Below, one piece after another: positions 1-11,279 of a DNA stretch of 64,000 bases (position 1 is its first letter; each line of letters begins with the position of its first letter). The position numbers and the translations under genes are program-made. Under the pieces are notes generated by a model. The model had not been told where the DNA came from. It saw only the letters and a list, made by a program, of their open reading frames with translations, and did no database searches. Source of the stretch: Cheilinus undulatus (taxonomy: Eukaryota > Chordata > Actinopteri > Labriformes > Labridae); NCBI RefSeq assembly GCF_018320785.1, contig NC_054877.1, forward strand, positions 23,852,329-23,916,328. Direction: 5' to 3'.

Positions 1-1862
1 ATGACCCAGACCCAGTCTTGTTGCTGACTGCTTCAGATTTTCTTTCAAAATCTCCACATATCCTTCTTTCTTCATGGTTCCTTCCACCTTGGCAAGGTTT
101 CCAGGTCCAGATGCACTGAAGCATCCCCACATCATAATCCTCCCACCACGTCTCAATAGCTACTTTCACACTGCCTCTCTTTTCCGTGTCTGTTACACTT
201 TCGTTCCGCAACGCCGTTCTGTATGAAAGGGACCGTTCCACAATTGGGGGGTCAATCTCGTCCAACCTCTGATTCGGATCAAGAGGTAGTATCAGAGCGT
301 TAACAGACTTTTCCGCAATGAGTATGAAAGGACGTCACGGCATTCTGCAACAGCGAGTGTGCGCTGCTCTCTCCATAAACGGGAGAGTTAAAAAACCAGC
401 GTGGTTTAATCGAGCATCATTTCATCGGAGAAAACAACAGGGGGATAAAACAAAGAATAATGTGGATTAACTGGAGAGACTGCAAGGTTAGAGAGCTGAT
501 CACACTCTGTGCAGGAGAGGAGAGAGCAGACACATCTCAGCTCACAGCAGCGTCTGAAAAGTTTCGTGATGTGTTCATGTGAGCCCGGTACTCTGAAGTT
601 TCTGACCTCCGACGTAAATACGTGTGCTGTGACACTGCTTAAAGTCGGACCTCCAACTCAGAAACATGGAAGAAAAAAAGTCTATTGGCTCTAATCGATC
701 AAAATGAATGTTCATGTTATTTTCCCCGTATTTCATTCAGAAACACAAAGTTTTGAACCGAGAAATCCAGAGTTTCGAGTTTCCTTGAAAGCAGCAGCTC
801 AGGCAATGGCTGCCATCTGATTATGGGACACCGGGTATGTGTGTAAGCTCGGGTGTGCATGGTGCTGGTGCTGTGAATTGCTTGTTGCGGAACAGAGACG
901 GGCATTCCTTTTCACCTTTATTGAGGAATCTCTGCGTAAAAACGGCTACTGTGTGGACGGTGTTCTTTGGGCGACACGCCTCCACCTTCTTTCTCCAAAT
1001 ATAAGCAACGTCTCTGTGGCCAAAAAGCTCTAGTTTAGTTTCATTTGACCAAAGGTCATACTTCCAGTATTCATAATTCTTCTCCAGGTTGTCCTTAGCA
1101 AACTTCAGTCTGGCTTGAGGGTGTCTCTTCTGTAGAAGTTGAGTTTTTCTTGGTCTTTCTGTTCCTGTGCAGGGCTCTAGTGATGGTCTTCTGTGAGACT
1201 ACAGTTCCTGACTTGACTAAGTCATTCACTAGTATATTGGCAGTTGTTCTGGGGTCTTTAGACACATCTCTCACTAGTTTTCTTCCCAGGGTCTTTGAAA
1301 TCATTCTCTTTCCCCTCCGCTGGGCTTGCTCTGGACTGTGTGGCTCTCAGTTAAATTCTTTATTATACATCGCACTCCAATTCTTGACACTTGGAAACGC
1401 TGTGATAACTTTGCATATACTTCTCCAGCTTTGTGAGCATAAACAATTCTTTTTCTCAAGTCTAAATTGATTTCTTTTGTTTATGGCATGTTGCCTTCTG
1501 AAGTGACAGCTGAAACCCTTTCAGAGGCTTTTAAACTGTGTGTAAATAAGTGTTGGTTTTAACTTGATTTTACAAGTTTTGAGCATTACAAAGTTAAGGC
1601 ACATCATTGACCAACAGCTATGGCTCAACCAAAAGGTTAGTTCTAAAGGGGGCTAATAATTTTGACCCCTGAAGTTTTTGGTTTTAGTGAGATAATTTCA
1701 TTTCTGTGTGCAAAGTAAAATAATGTAAGCATCCAAAATAAAACTAGGATGTTTGGAAAAGCTGTATTAAAAACTCTTCACTGTGTTTTACAGCACTTTG
1801 AAATACTTGAGAAAAACTGAAATTTTCATGAGGTGGGGTGAATAATTTTGTCCTCATGTGTA
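1..1862 (-). mobile_element. Tc1/mariner-like transposon remnant (interrupted)
   Basis: On the minus strand, 1304-945 reads as the N-terminal half of a Tc1-type transposase (helix-turn-helix text such as DVSKDPRTTANILVNDLVKS, then a stretch ending NTVHTV). Positions 150-1 read as the later GG-I-M-WGCFS part. The two halves are separated by about 0.8 kb of unrelated sequence and several frame breaks, so the element is dead. At the transposase N-terminal side lie two copies of a motif with the core 'taataattttga' or 'gaataattttgt' (about 1650 and 1836), roughly 186 bp apart. That spacing resembles the inner and outer binding sites of IR/DR-type Tc1 elements. The other end lies left of the window. 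Confidence 0.8.
165..945. mobile_element. Insertion splitting the Tc1-like remnant
   Basis: Transposase similarity stops near 150-170 and resumes near 945. The hexamer GCTACT occurs at both junctions ('aatagctacttt' and 'aacggctactgtg'), as a 6-bp target-site duplication would. The inserted stretch has no recognisable protein; its open frames (61-64 residues) look like chance. Its family is unknown. Confidence 0.4.
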
Positions 1863-1864
1863 TT

Positions 1865-3060
1865 TATGATGTCAAAAAGTACAGAGAATTACATACTGGT
1901 GAACAGAATGCTGTTGGGTGCATTTTCAATATGTAGACAGAAAACACAGCAGTTCTTGAGCATAAAGTCTAGGGCCTTATTCAACAATATCAGTTTAATT
2001 TGCTCTTAAGAAAGTTTCCAAGAGAAACCTACGGAAAATTTATGATGCCTTCTAAAACTATGTAATCACTCTCACCTGTGATCTTAAATTGATGAATACA
2101 GCTTTATTGTTCTGAGTTAACAGAACACATCTTTAGTTTTAAGTAAACAGTACTCAATCACTTTGAGTATTTTTGTAACTGCACTCTAAAATTTTGACAA
2201 TCATCCCTTAACATGCACAGTTTTTCCAGGATGCCTTTGGATATAAGACACTTTTGCACCATGAGTGAAGTTACTCTCTCAGTTGAAGAAGTTGAGACAA
2301 GCTTCAACAAAGTGATAATGCTATGCTGAATTCTGTGGAAGAGCAATTTATGGGTCAAAGTGCACCTTTCATTTTTGTCACTTGTATTCAATCAAATTAG
2401 CGTACTTCCGACAGCATGATTGTTTAAAATTAAAACATTTGAGAGACATATGGGAAAATTTCAGGGGACAAGAAATAAGTAAATAACATATTTCAAAATG
2501 AGTCATACTGAAAAAGTTTATTTCCACTACTTAAAAACTTTCAAGTAATTAGTTTTGACAAATATTTTTAGTAGTTTCAACTTGTTCAGTCTAACAGTGT
2601 AAATTAAGAGTCTTCCTTCATGAGAATGAGGATATTAATCTTCTACAGTATTGTTTAAGGCAAAACACACTGATGGAAAGCATGGGCCTTTTGTTATCAT
2701 TACAAATATTTTTTCGCAGCAACTGTATATATGTAAATGTAGTGAAGTTTAATACTTCCCTGAAAAATATACTTGAATAAAAGTAAAATTACTGATTTTT
2801 AAAACCAATGTAAAAGTACAAAGAAACTATTCCATGACAGTAATGTGAATTAATGTAATAAGTTACTTTCTGCCCCTGGCAAAAAGTACAGAGGAGGCAA
2901 ATATTTTATAACTTCGTTCAGAGACTGCAAAAGTTTTCACAAAAAAGTATTTGGACACAGATGGGGATTTGCAAGTGACAGGAGACCAAACATGGACTTA
3001 CACAATGTAAAAATCAAAATTTAGGGCCATATTTTGCATGCATAAAAAAGAAGGGCTGCT
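1865..3060. other. Intergenic, no feature recognised
   Basis: AT-rich sequence with only short open frames (up to 77 residues) without recognisable domains. I see no gene, RNA or clear repeat here. Confidence 0.5.
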
Positions 3061-3064
3061 CAAG

Positions 3065-3610
3065 TCAGACAAAATTGTAATTACAATTATTTTGATTAAT
3101 ACTAAGATCCTGATTATTATAAAGGGTTTTTGTTTTTTCAGGGCCGATATCTGTAACGATAATTAATGGTTCAACAAACCGATAACCAATATTGAAAATC
3201 AATATGCATTTGTTATGACCAAAAAATTTACTTCATTGTAAAAATTAAAACTGCATGCTAAGAAATTAAGAGAAATAAACAATGTAGCATTGGCTCTGTC
3301 AACACAGCAACATAGTAGCAGCAAGAAACAGGAAGTGAAGCTACACAACCCCTGTGTCAGTGCCACCCAGGCCTCAGTGTTGATTGGCTGGTAGTTTTGT
3401 GACATCTAGATTGTGTTGTGCGTAAGAAATTAGGTGAGTCTGTAGAGAGTGAAAAAAGCCAGAGAGGAAGAGGCACCTTGCAGTGGAGCACCAAACCTTT
3501 GATTGACTCTATCAACTATTAGTCAAATATAAATGCTGATACCGTCAATCTTCATAATGCCAAAAACTGGCATAAATAGTCAGCAAGAGCGATAATCTGT
3601 ACTCCTAATT
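3065..3610 (+). mobile_element. hAT-like dispersed repeat, copy 1
   Basis: It contains 'cagggccgatat', 'accgataaccaatatt', 'aggcctcagtgttgattggc' and 'gacatctag', and ends near 'gcgataatctgtactcctaa'. The same blocks recur in the same order at 63624-63950, so this is one repeat family. The CCGATA-rich ends resemble non-autonomous hAT elements of fish. No transposase frame is present. Confidence 0.55.
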
Positions 3611-4029
3611 ATTATATGTACCACTTTGCTTGTGAATCTCAATTGATTGAAATCATTTTTTGTGTCCCCTTGAGGGTTAGAAAAAACTGCTAGCAAATTC
3701 TGCAAGTTATTTCACCCTGTTCCCAGTCCGACACTTTAGAAGCAGTTTTATATGACTGAGGTTGCTTCAATTTTTTTGTAAACCAGCTGTTGTCTTTCTG
3801 TAGTCTTTCTAAGCTGCTAAGCTCGCTTTTTCAAAATAACCATGGTGCATGCTGTGACTTCCTGGGCTCCTAACTTAAATTTAAGTGAGAGCTTGTTTTG
3901 GTGGAAAGGGACACACACTCCACTGCAATGAAAGGGAAGGAACACTCAACTTACCACACATAACAAAACCTATGGATTACTACATGTAACAATAATTGTT
4001 TTGTCACCACTGTCTTGTTTTCGTAATCA

Positions 4030-4725
4030 CGGGGAAGCCAAAATCTTTCTGTATTCAGTGTATAAGCTGCACTCTTAATACCTATTTGTTCATCCTAAAA
4101 CATAGTTGTGGCTTTCATACCGGGGCGACTTATACACCAATACGAAGAACTGAGATACACAATGTCATTACCGCAAATGAATGCAGCTACCCCGTGCATG
4201 AGACCTAGTATGATGAAATTCATGCCATTCATTGTGTATTGCAAGCAGCCACTTCACCTCTCAGAACGTGCTGGGATGCATAACAACACATATCAGACTG
4301 GCAGGGTTTGCTGCCACTTTTTAACCACTTTTCTTCCTTGTATGTTATAACCGTGCATTTAAAAAAACAGGAGTGGAGGGTTAGAGTTGCTATTACTATT
4401 GAGTGCTGGTTTAACTGGAAACACCCCTGAGTAAGGGAAACAAGTGACAGGCAGAGGGGAACAGAGCAATTCACAGGCTGTGAGTCTATTTCACAACAAA
4501 CAAGCATAGAGCTCAACTACAGTATTGTAGCTAGTAGATGTGCAAACTCTATAACACTAACAGATGGTACTAAAAGAGTACAGCTTAACAGAATCTGCAC
4601 GTTGAGAACGTTGCTAAACCAAATGGAAATCATCAAGCAAGAAGACAGTTCAAACCTTTTAAGTTCCCAAAAACAGGCAACAATTTATATACCAGGGCGA
4701 CCTATATTCCAGATCTTACGGTAAT
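4030..4725. mobile_element. Probable DNA-transposon remnant
   Basis: Sequences related to 'gtgtataagctgcactc', 'ggggcgacttatacacca' and, at the far side, 'agggcgacctatattccag ... cttacggta' have the look of paired terminal regions of a common vertebrate MITE type ('cttacggtaa' end). No transposase is visible. The boundaries are approximate. Confidence 0.4.
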
Positions 4726-4729
4726 TGAT

Positions 4730-7700
4730 TTTAAAACTTCATTAATTGTTAATTAATCAAGTTAAAGTACATTCCTTCAAGTACATTATTTTGAAAGTGA
4801 CTTGAAAGGTTTTGTTTCATACTTAGCTGTATTGAATTTTCTACTTTATTACTTACAATGAAATATATCTGTCAATATTTGTCACTACTTGTTCCCTGCC
4901 TATTCTGGCCTGAAATAAGGTACGTATTTTTTAGTAAAAACATTTCAAAAATCTAGTTTTAGAAGATTTTCCAAGGGACCAAACCTGAATTTCTAAAGTG
5001 TAGATATCTGAATTAAGGCATTTTCTGGCTTTTATGTGAATAAAAGTTAATTATCATCTTCTTCATCTGAAAGAAAGGAAAAAGGCTAGGGACTAAAATT
5101 TGTCTGTTTTATAATGTTTACACAACTCTAGTTGTAAATGATGTACCTTATTAGTACCAATGAAAAAAAATCAGTTACTATTAGGTCAACATTTGTTTTC
5201 TGAATACCCTACTCTGAAATAAATGAGACGATTAAGACTACGTTGCAAAGATCCAGTGGTAATTGATGAAACAGCTGACAAATTACCTGCAATTCCTAAA
5301 ACCACTTGGATCAGGTCATAAAAGAATTAAATGTCAAAAATATGTATAGTTGAATTTAAATTTACGGTATCCTCTATTAATAACAGCTCAAAACATGAGT
5401 TATTAATGGTCACTGCTGCTTCCTAACATTTACTGCCCTCACGTGACAATATCTGATTGCTCAGATCTAAGAAATCAATGCGTGACTGGTCACTCGATGT
5501 CTGCCTTTTGTGGTTCAGAGGCCATGGACCCATTGTGTTGTGTCATTGAGAGGTTACGTCCAGATCTGGGCGTCTCTGGGGGTCCCTGCCCATCTTTTCC
5601 ACTCAGGCAGGCAGACAATGAAGCAGACACGCCTATAAGTGGCCAGATAGCGGCTTGGATGTTCAGCCAAAAAGCGAGCATCTAAACAATGGTAACAGGT
5701 GTGTATAATGCCTGCCTTGATAATGACCTTGGTGGCCGTAATAGTATGTCTAGACACAGATAACAGGAGGCATTTCAGTCTGGTCTCAAAAGTCCTGAGG
5801 GTACTCAAATGCAACATCTTAAGGAGGAATGGGCTTGTTTTGGTCATTAATACTAAAAGTGAAAAGCGTTTTACTTTGATTCTGAAAGCACAAGATGCCT
5901 CAGTAAAGTTAGGACTGCCACTCAACAGAATCATTTTTTCTGTTTTTAAAATATTTCTTGGGTAGTTTGCATAATAAGCTAAAATCATCTTGAGTATTCA
6001 GAGATATGCACTTGAATTAATAGAAAAAATTCCATTAATGTGGATGGCTTGCAATTTTTGATTGCACCAGATACAGGAAGCTTGCCGATATGAACTAAAA
6101 TGCAAATGCCCTTTGAGCAAAACAAAGAAATTGATTATGAAGTAAGTTTGTTCAGCACAAGTAGCCAGCTTTGAGTGATTAATGGGGGTGGGTCATTGAT
6201 TTCCTTTTGTTTAGATCTTGGTTAACTTTGTGGAGACACAATTATAATTTGTTTCCAAACAATAAATCCAATCTAGCTCTGGCAAATTAAATTTCCCTAT
6301 GGCCTCTTCTGCATCATTTTAGATCAGAAATGGATTGTTATGAAAAGGCAGTGCATGTTAATGTCTGTTTTGTGTTTATATTTGTTATACTTCTGATTAG
6401 ATATTGTTTTTTTTCTCTGTGTAATACGAGGTGAACACCTTCTTTAGGAAAAAGAGCTGTTTACATCCACGACTAGTCAGCCACAGCACCAGTGTTTTAT
6501 CTTCCTATTCTCACTTCAATAATAAGTCATAAATCTATATTCCTGTTAGCCATCTACCTACAGCATATGAGAAATGCATGTTTTCTACTACACAAGTGTT
6601 GTGTATTTGTTGAATGAGCACATATTGTTTATCTGTACATAAGCCATGCTAAAGGTTGGAGAAATGTTTTGCAGTTATCAGGGCACAATGTACTTTATTT
6701 TTCTGTATATTTGCAAGTCAAATTGCAGTGTTAGAGACTACTTTATTGAGAGGCTTTTTGCCATATTCTTCAGCTTTACAACTTTGAAAACTTCCCCAGA
6801 TCCAGACATTTATACTTCCTGATTTCTCGCATCATCTCTCCAAGATAGTGATAATACGATTTCTGTGTTTTTCGCTGTTGAGAAACAAACTGGATTATGA
6901 ACAGATCACTACATAAACAGCTTTCTAAAAGGAGGCAGCTATTTTAAAAAAGGCTGAAGAAATGCAAAGAGGGATTTAAATTTTAATTTGAATTTATTCC
7001 AGCAAGTGAAAGGTTCTTTTGAGAGGGGATTTCAGCAAAGATGATGGTATTTAAAAGTGATAAACAAGCATCTAAACCTCCAGTGGAAAACAGTCATTTT
7101 GCTTCTTTCTAGTGTAGGGGAGGAATTGGGCTTGCTATGGTCACATCCAAAAAATAAGAATAAGTAATAGTAGTAATTAAAATGTAAATAAGCGAGATCT
7201 GTGGAGATATTTCAAAAGATTCCTGTCATAAATTGTGTAATTAACATTTTGTCTTGACATACCTTGTGACTCTGGATGTATAGCTATATGTCCTCAGGTG
7301 CAAATTCATGTTCTCTGTGTACTTGGCATAGCGTACTTTATACTGTACATGGTTGCTTAAAAACATCTTTCACACTTATCACATGCAATTTAAATCCTGC
7401 GCCTCAACACTGAAGAGGAACATCAGGCTAAGTTCAAAATTAAATGCCTTACAAATTAGGACTTGTGTTAATTAAGGAATGTTGTTGCAGTTTGAAGCAG
7501 AATCTGGAAAAAAAATCTGGTGATTTTTTTTAGGATGAGTGATTCACTCTGGGCAGTCACATGTCACATTTATGTGACAAAGGATGACTAACCAGGGCTG
7601 TCATCTATTATATCCACAATATATGGATTATAATGATTTGACTGGATTTCAAATGTGTCTATTCTCTGCTGGATGACCACTAAACTTAAGCAGAGAAACC

Positions 7701-9530
7701 TATGCCACACAAGAAAGACAAAGAGTTACATCATTTTGTTGAACAGTTAATCCGATCATGGACAGTGTTTGTGCATTTGCTATCTTCGGAAAATGCCAGC
7801 AAAGGCGCTAAGTAAACCTATTTTACAAGACTCCCTCACAAGGATACAGTGCCAGTATCGGGATAAAATTTCACACAGCGGCATGGCTCAGTCACATAAC
7901 CTAAGCAGGCTTAGGAAACTGGAACACTACAAAGTATTGCACTTCCTTCCTGTATGATGTGTGTTGCGGCGTACAAAATGACTGATGTGAGTTTTAGCGT
8001 GAAAGCCAGAGTGAACTAATGGCTGAATAGCATGTAGATACTGTTGTTAATGCTGCGAGTTGTTTAAAATGGTAGATTATGGAAGTGAGCACCTGGCATT
8101 CTGCAGGCTAGCCTGGCAACACTCCTCCCTTATAATTATAATGAACACACAGTAATTCAGGGTTGAGGCTGAAATACGAATGATGTCCTCTGAGACAGCT
8201 TGTTTTAATGGCTATGCAGAAGAGTTCCTAGAAGTGCAGATGGCAGATGCAATGCCTTTTATGCTATTTACAGATTGTACACTACAAGGTATAGAAAGAC
8301 CCATAGCGTGAGGCCATATTGCTCTTCTCTGTGCTCCTGGATTAGACATGAGGCTGCCACATGAACCACTAATGAGAGCTTAAGATATATTTTAAAGTAT
8401 GTTTACTGCAATATTGATGGCCTATTACACTAACAAGTTAGAAAGCATGCATGGAAAGAGAAACAGTGGCTTGATAAATACTGCATGGCCTGTTTGTTTC
8501 ATCTAAATACCCCACTGTTCTTACTTTGTCCACATAGGGGTGCATTTGCTCAGAACTTGGGATGCCATGCAGCCTTTTATTACATATCCAAGGGCCTGAT
8601 ATTCTTTTTAACACTGTAGCCTGGATTGTAAACTATATCTTACATATAGGCTGTATATAAGATAAAAGCCAACTAAATATACATTTGAAATATGTGAAAG
8701 CATAGAGTTGAAGATATCACAGCATGAATACTGAAACAGCACTTTCCACTCCTAACATCAAATGTCAATTTCAGTGTAAATGCATAAACTGTAAAATAAA
8801 TCATGTCACTAATTATAACTAATAATTTTCAGGATTTAATAAGGCACATCTGTACCTGTTTGCACTGAAAATATTTCACTAACATAAAGCCTTTCTTTAC
8901 ATTCAGCTTATTTAATGCATCTCCATCCCTGGCACAGTCCCAAACCCCTATAAAAGAGATTTTCCCCTTTGAATCAGCCCACCACTGTGATACAGTAGCA
9001 GGTATTGCGACAACAAAATGTTAACTCCAAGAAAAAGTTTTGCCGCATTAAAGTCACATAGGAGCCACATTAGCATGTGAAAAGAATAAACAGAGGCATT
9101 CTCAGTTACACACTCCACCTGGCTGCTAACCAACGTCCTTGTCAGAAGTCCACCCACCGCACTGGCTAACACTGAAAGACCTCCTGGGGACCGCAGTGAC
9201 CATTCACTCGCTTCTCTCTTTTTCCCATGCACCTGTGACTGTTTTTGTGTTTGCTATTTTTTGCTTTGTCTTTTTCTGGCAACACTGTATCATCGGAGAC
9301 ACACTTTCCCTCAAAAGGAATTCTCCTGCCCAACAATGTGGTTTGTTTGTTCACCGGATATGGCAGGCCATAGAGTCAAATGTAAAAAAAAAAAAAAAAA
9401 AAAAAAAGAGAGAGAAACCCACAATTAAAAAAAACAAGTCACAACAGTAATAATTAACATTACCAGAAGAAAAATAAGCCCAGAGGCAGGGCAGTATGAA
9501 TGTTATCGAAATAAGGAAATTTGTTACTTT
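4730..9530. other. Intergenic, mostly single-copy-looking DNA
   Basis: There is no convincing coding frame. The longest, 144 residues on the minus strand at 5554-5988, overlaps other equally open frames and has no recognisable motif. A poly(A) run lies at 9384-9407. Unlike the flanks, this stretch shows few transposon signatures, so conserved regulatory elements are possible but cannot be seen from one sequence. Confidence 0.5.
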
Positions 9531-9533
9531 TAC

Positions 9534-9708
9534 CAACTGGTTTCTTGCCGAGTTGGGGGGCTTCACAGGTGCAGTTGGAAAGGCTCTCCTCCTTACTCTC
9601 CTCGGACGGCTCATCCGGCTTCTCCATGGTCCTGGACCTTAGAGAGCTGCTTTTCCATTTTCCAAAGGACTTTGCCACAATCGCTTTGTCCGCTCCTTTC
9701 ATTGTTTT
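9534..9708 (-). CDS. Candidate 5' coding exon of an unidentified gene
   Basis: On the minus strand a splice-acceptor-like TGTTTTACAG precedes position 9708. The sequence then gives AAAACA-ATG (start at 9702), 56 open codons and a possible donor, G|GTAAAAG, after 9534. The predicted peptide begins MKGADKAIVAKSFGKWKSSS and is rich in K, S and E (…EKPDEPSEESKEES…). The frame stays open upstream to 9762, so a start there is also possible. I do not recognise the protein. The strand matches rb1cc1, and in other vertebrates ALKAL1 and ST18 lie downstream of RB1CC1 in this orientation. An alternative 5' exon of such a neighbour is conceivable, but the peptide matches neither as I know them. It could also be a chance open frame. 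Confidence 0.35.
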
Positions 9709-9762
9709 CTGTAAAACACATTTACAGCATGACTTCCCAGGTTTATCCCTCTTGTGAGCCAT

Positions 9763-11200
9763 CTGCCCCCTTTTTTGGCTCTCAATAAACCTGGGCTCAT
9801 CTTTCCCAAACCCAAAGTAAGGGAGAATTAGGGCATTGTGTGCATATGCATTCTCTTAAGCATTCCAGAAAATTTCCTGATTGCCCTGGCATCTTTTTTA
9901 GAGAGCGTTTGGACATTGTTTTTCTCCTGACATTTTGCAATCCTGTCTGGAGAGAGTGCTGCTGATTGAAACAGTATAAAACAATACTTTGCAAAGTACC
10001 CACACGGTAAACAGTAGATGAGAACGAGAAAAAAACAAACATGTTTTCACATTTAATCCAACTTAAAGGAAATAAAAATAGCACATTATGCCCTAATTGA
10101 GTGCTGTACAGTCCGCAAATACTATTACAAGGCCGATCAGGATTAGCAGTGGAACATACCTAGTTATCTATTTCTGAGTGCCAAGACTGCTAGCAGTGGG
10201 CAACTAAATTTCAAAAGCTGGCAAATCCAGTTGTCTCCTAAATACAGAAAGTACTTAAATCCAGAGCTAACAGAAGAAAAAGACGGATAAAGGGTGCTCT
10301 GCATATCACCGAAAAGCTTGTGCACTTTTCAGAATCACTGGCTAGGTTAAACAAATATGCTAAGTAGAGATCAAAACAATCCTTTGATCTGCAGCCTAGT
10401 TTCGAGAGGAATGGCTTGGCTGTTGTTGTAAATAACTTGTATAAATCTATATACCATTTGCCTTCAGGTAATATCAAAAGTGCCAGGGATTCACAGGCAA
10501 ATACCTTGTGGTTAGGAGATAGATCAGATAAAAGCATATAAATATTTCAGCAATACTGCACTCTGTAATTTTGTGTAATACAGCAGAGTTTTTAACCCCA
10601 TATGAGCCTTTTACTGCTTTAGTATTACACTATAAACCCCAGTGAGTATCTTAAAAGCAAAAATACATACTACCTCTTTCTATTTTGTAGTTGTGAAAAA
10701 TGTTCCTACCTCCAGCATGCCATTCAGGTCAAACACTGTGTAAAACATTGTGCTAAACTTCATACAAAAGAGGCTTGAAGAATCAGAATGCAGAAGCTAT
10801 GCAACTTGCTGACTAACTTTGCCCTCTGTTTTGATCGAGCACACAAAGAAAAACGCTGTCCATTCAAAACAGACAGCATAACTCTTTTCAGAGAGGGGGG
10901 ACCGTGAACAAACGAGGCCATGTCCTGAGCTGCGGTCAGTTTCCCATCAGGCCTGCACAGTGCACGGTGAGGGCCGCAGGGACTGGGACCGGCTGACACC
11001 GCACTCAGGGGCTACAGAACAACTTTTGTGCACACTATCTTCCTCTACAGCTTTTTTCACCCAAATTGGACAACTGTGCTTTTTGATTTGCAGCTTGTTT
11101 TTCTTCAGCACATTTGGTCATACTTAGTTAAAAAAAAGGGTGGCAATTTGACAAACTTTCTGCAAAGTACTTTAAAGCAAAATAACAGTAGTCTTGAAGC
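9763..11200. other. Intergenic, with a locally GC-rich block
   Basis: No gene is recognised. Around 10890-11010 the base composition becomes clearly richer in G and C ('ggtgagggccgcagggact', 'gggaccggctgacacc') than the AT-rich surroundings. On the minus strand this could be a promoter or noncoding exon upstream of the candidate exon at 9534-9708; that link is inference only. Confidence 0.3.
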
Positions 11201-11279
11201 AGGGGTTCATTTTTAGCACCACAATAGCACATATTAAAAGCTTTTGTGCTTGCCTTGTAGAAATTTAATAAACATTTAG

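Noticed and set aside
5554..5988. 144-residue minus-strand frame
   Set aside because: It is the longest frame in the left intergenic region, but two other frames are open over the same bases and no motif is visible. Conservation data would be needed.
8949..8960. TATA box 'ctataaaagaga'
   Set aside because: No exon or open frame follows on the plus strand; a chance match is likely in AT-rich DNA.
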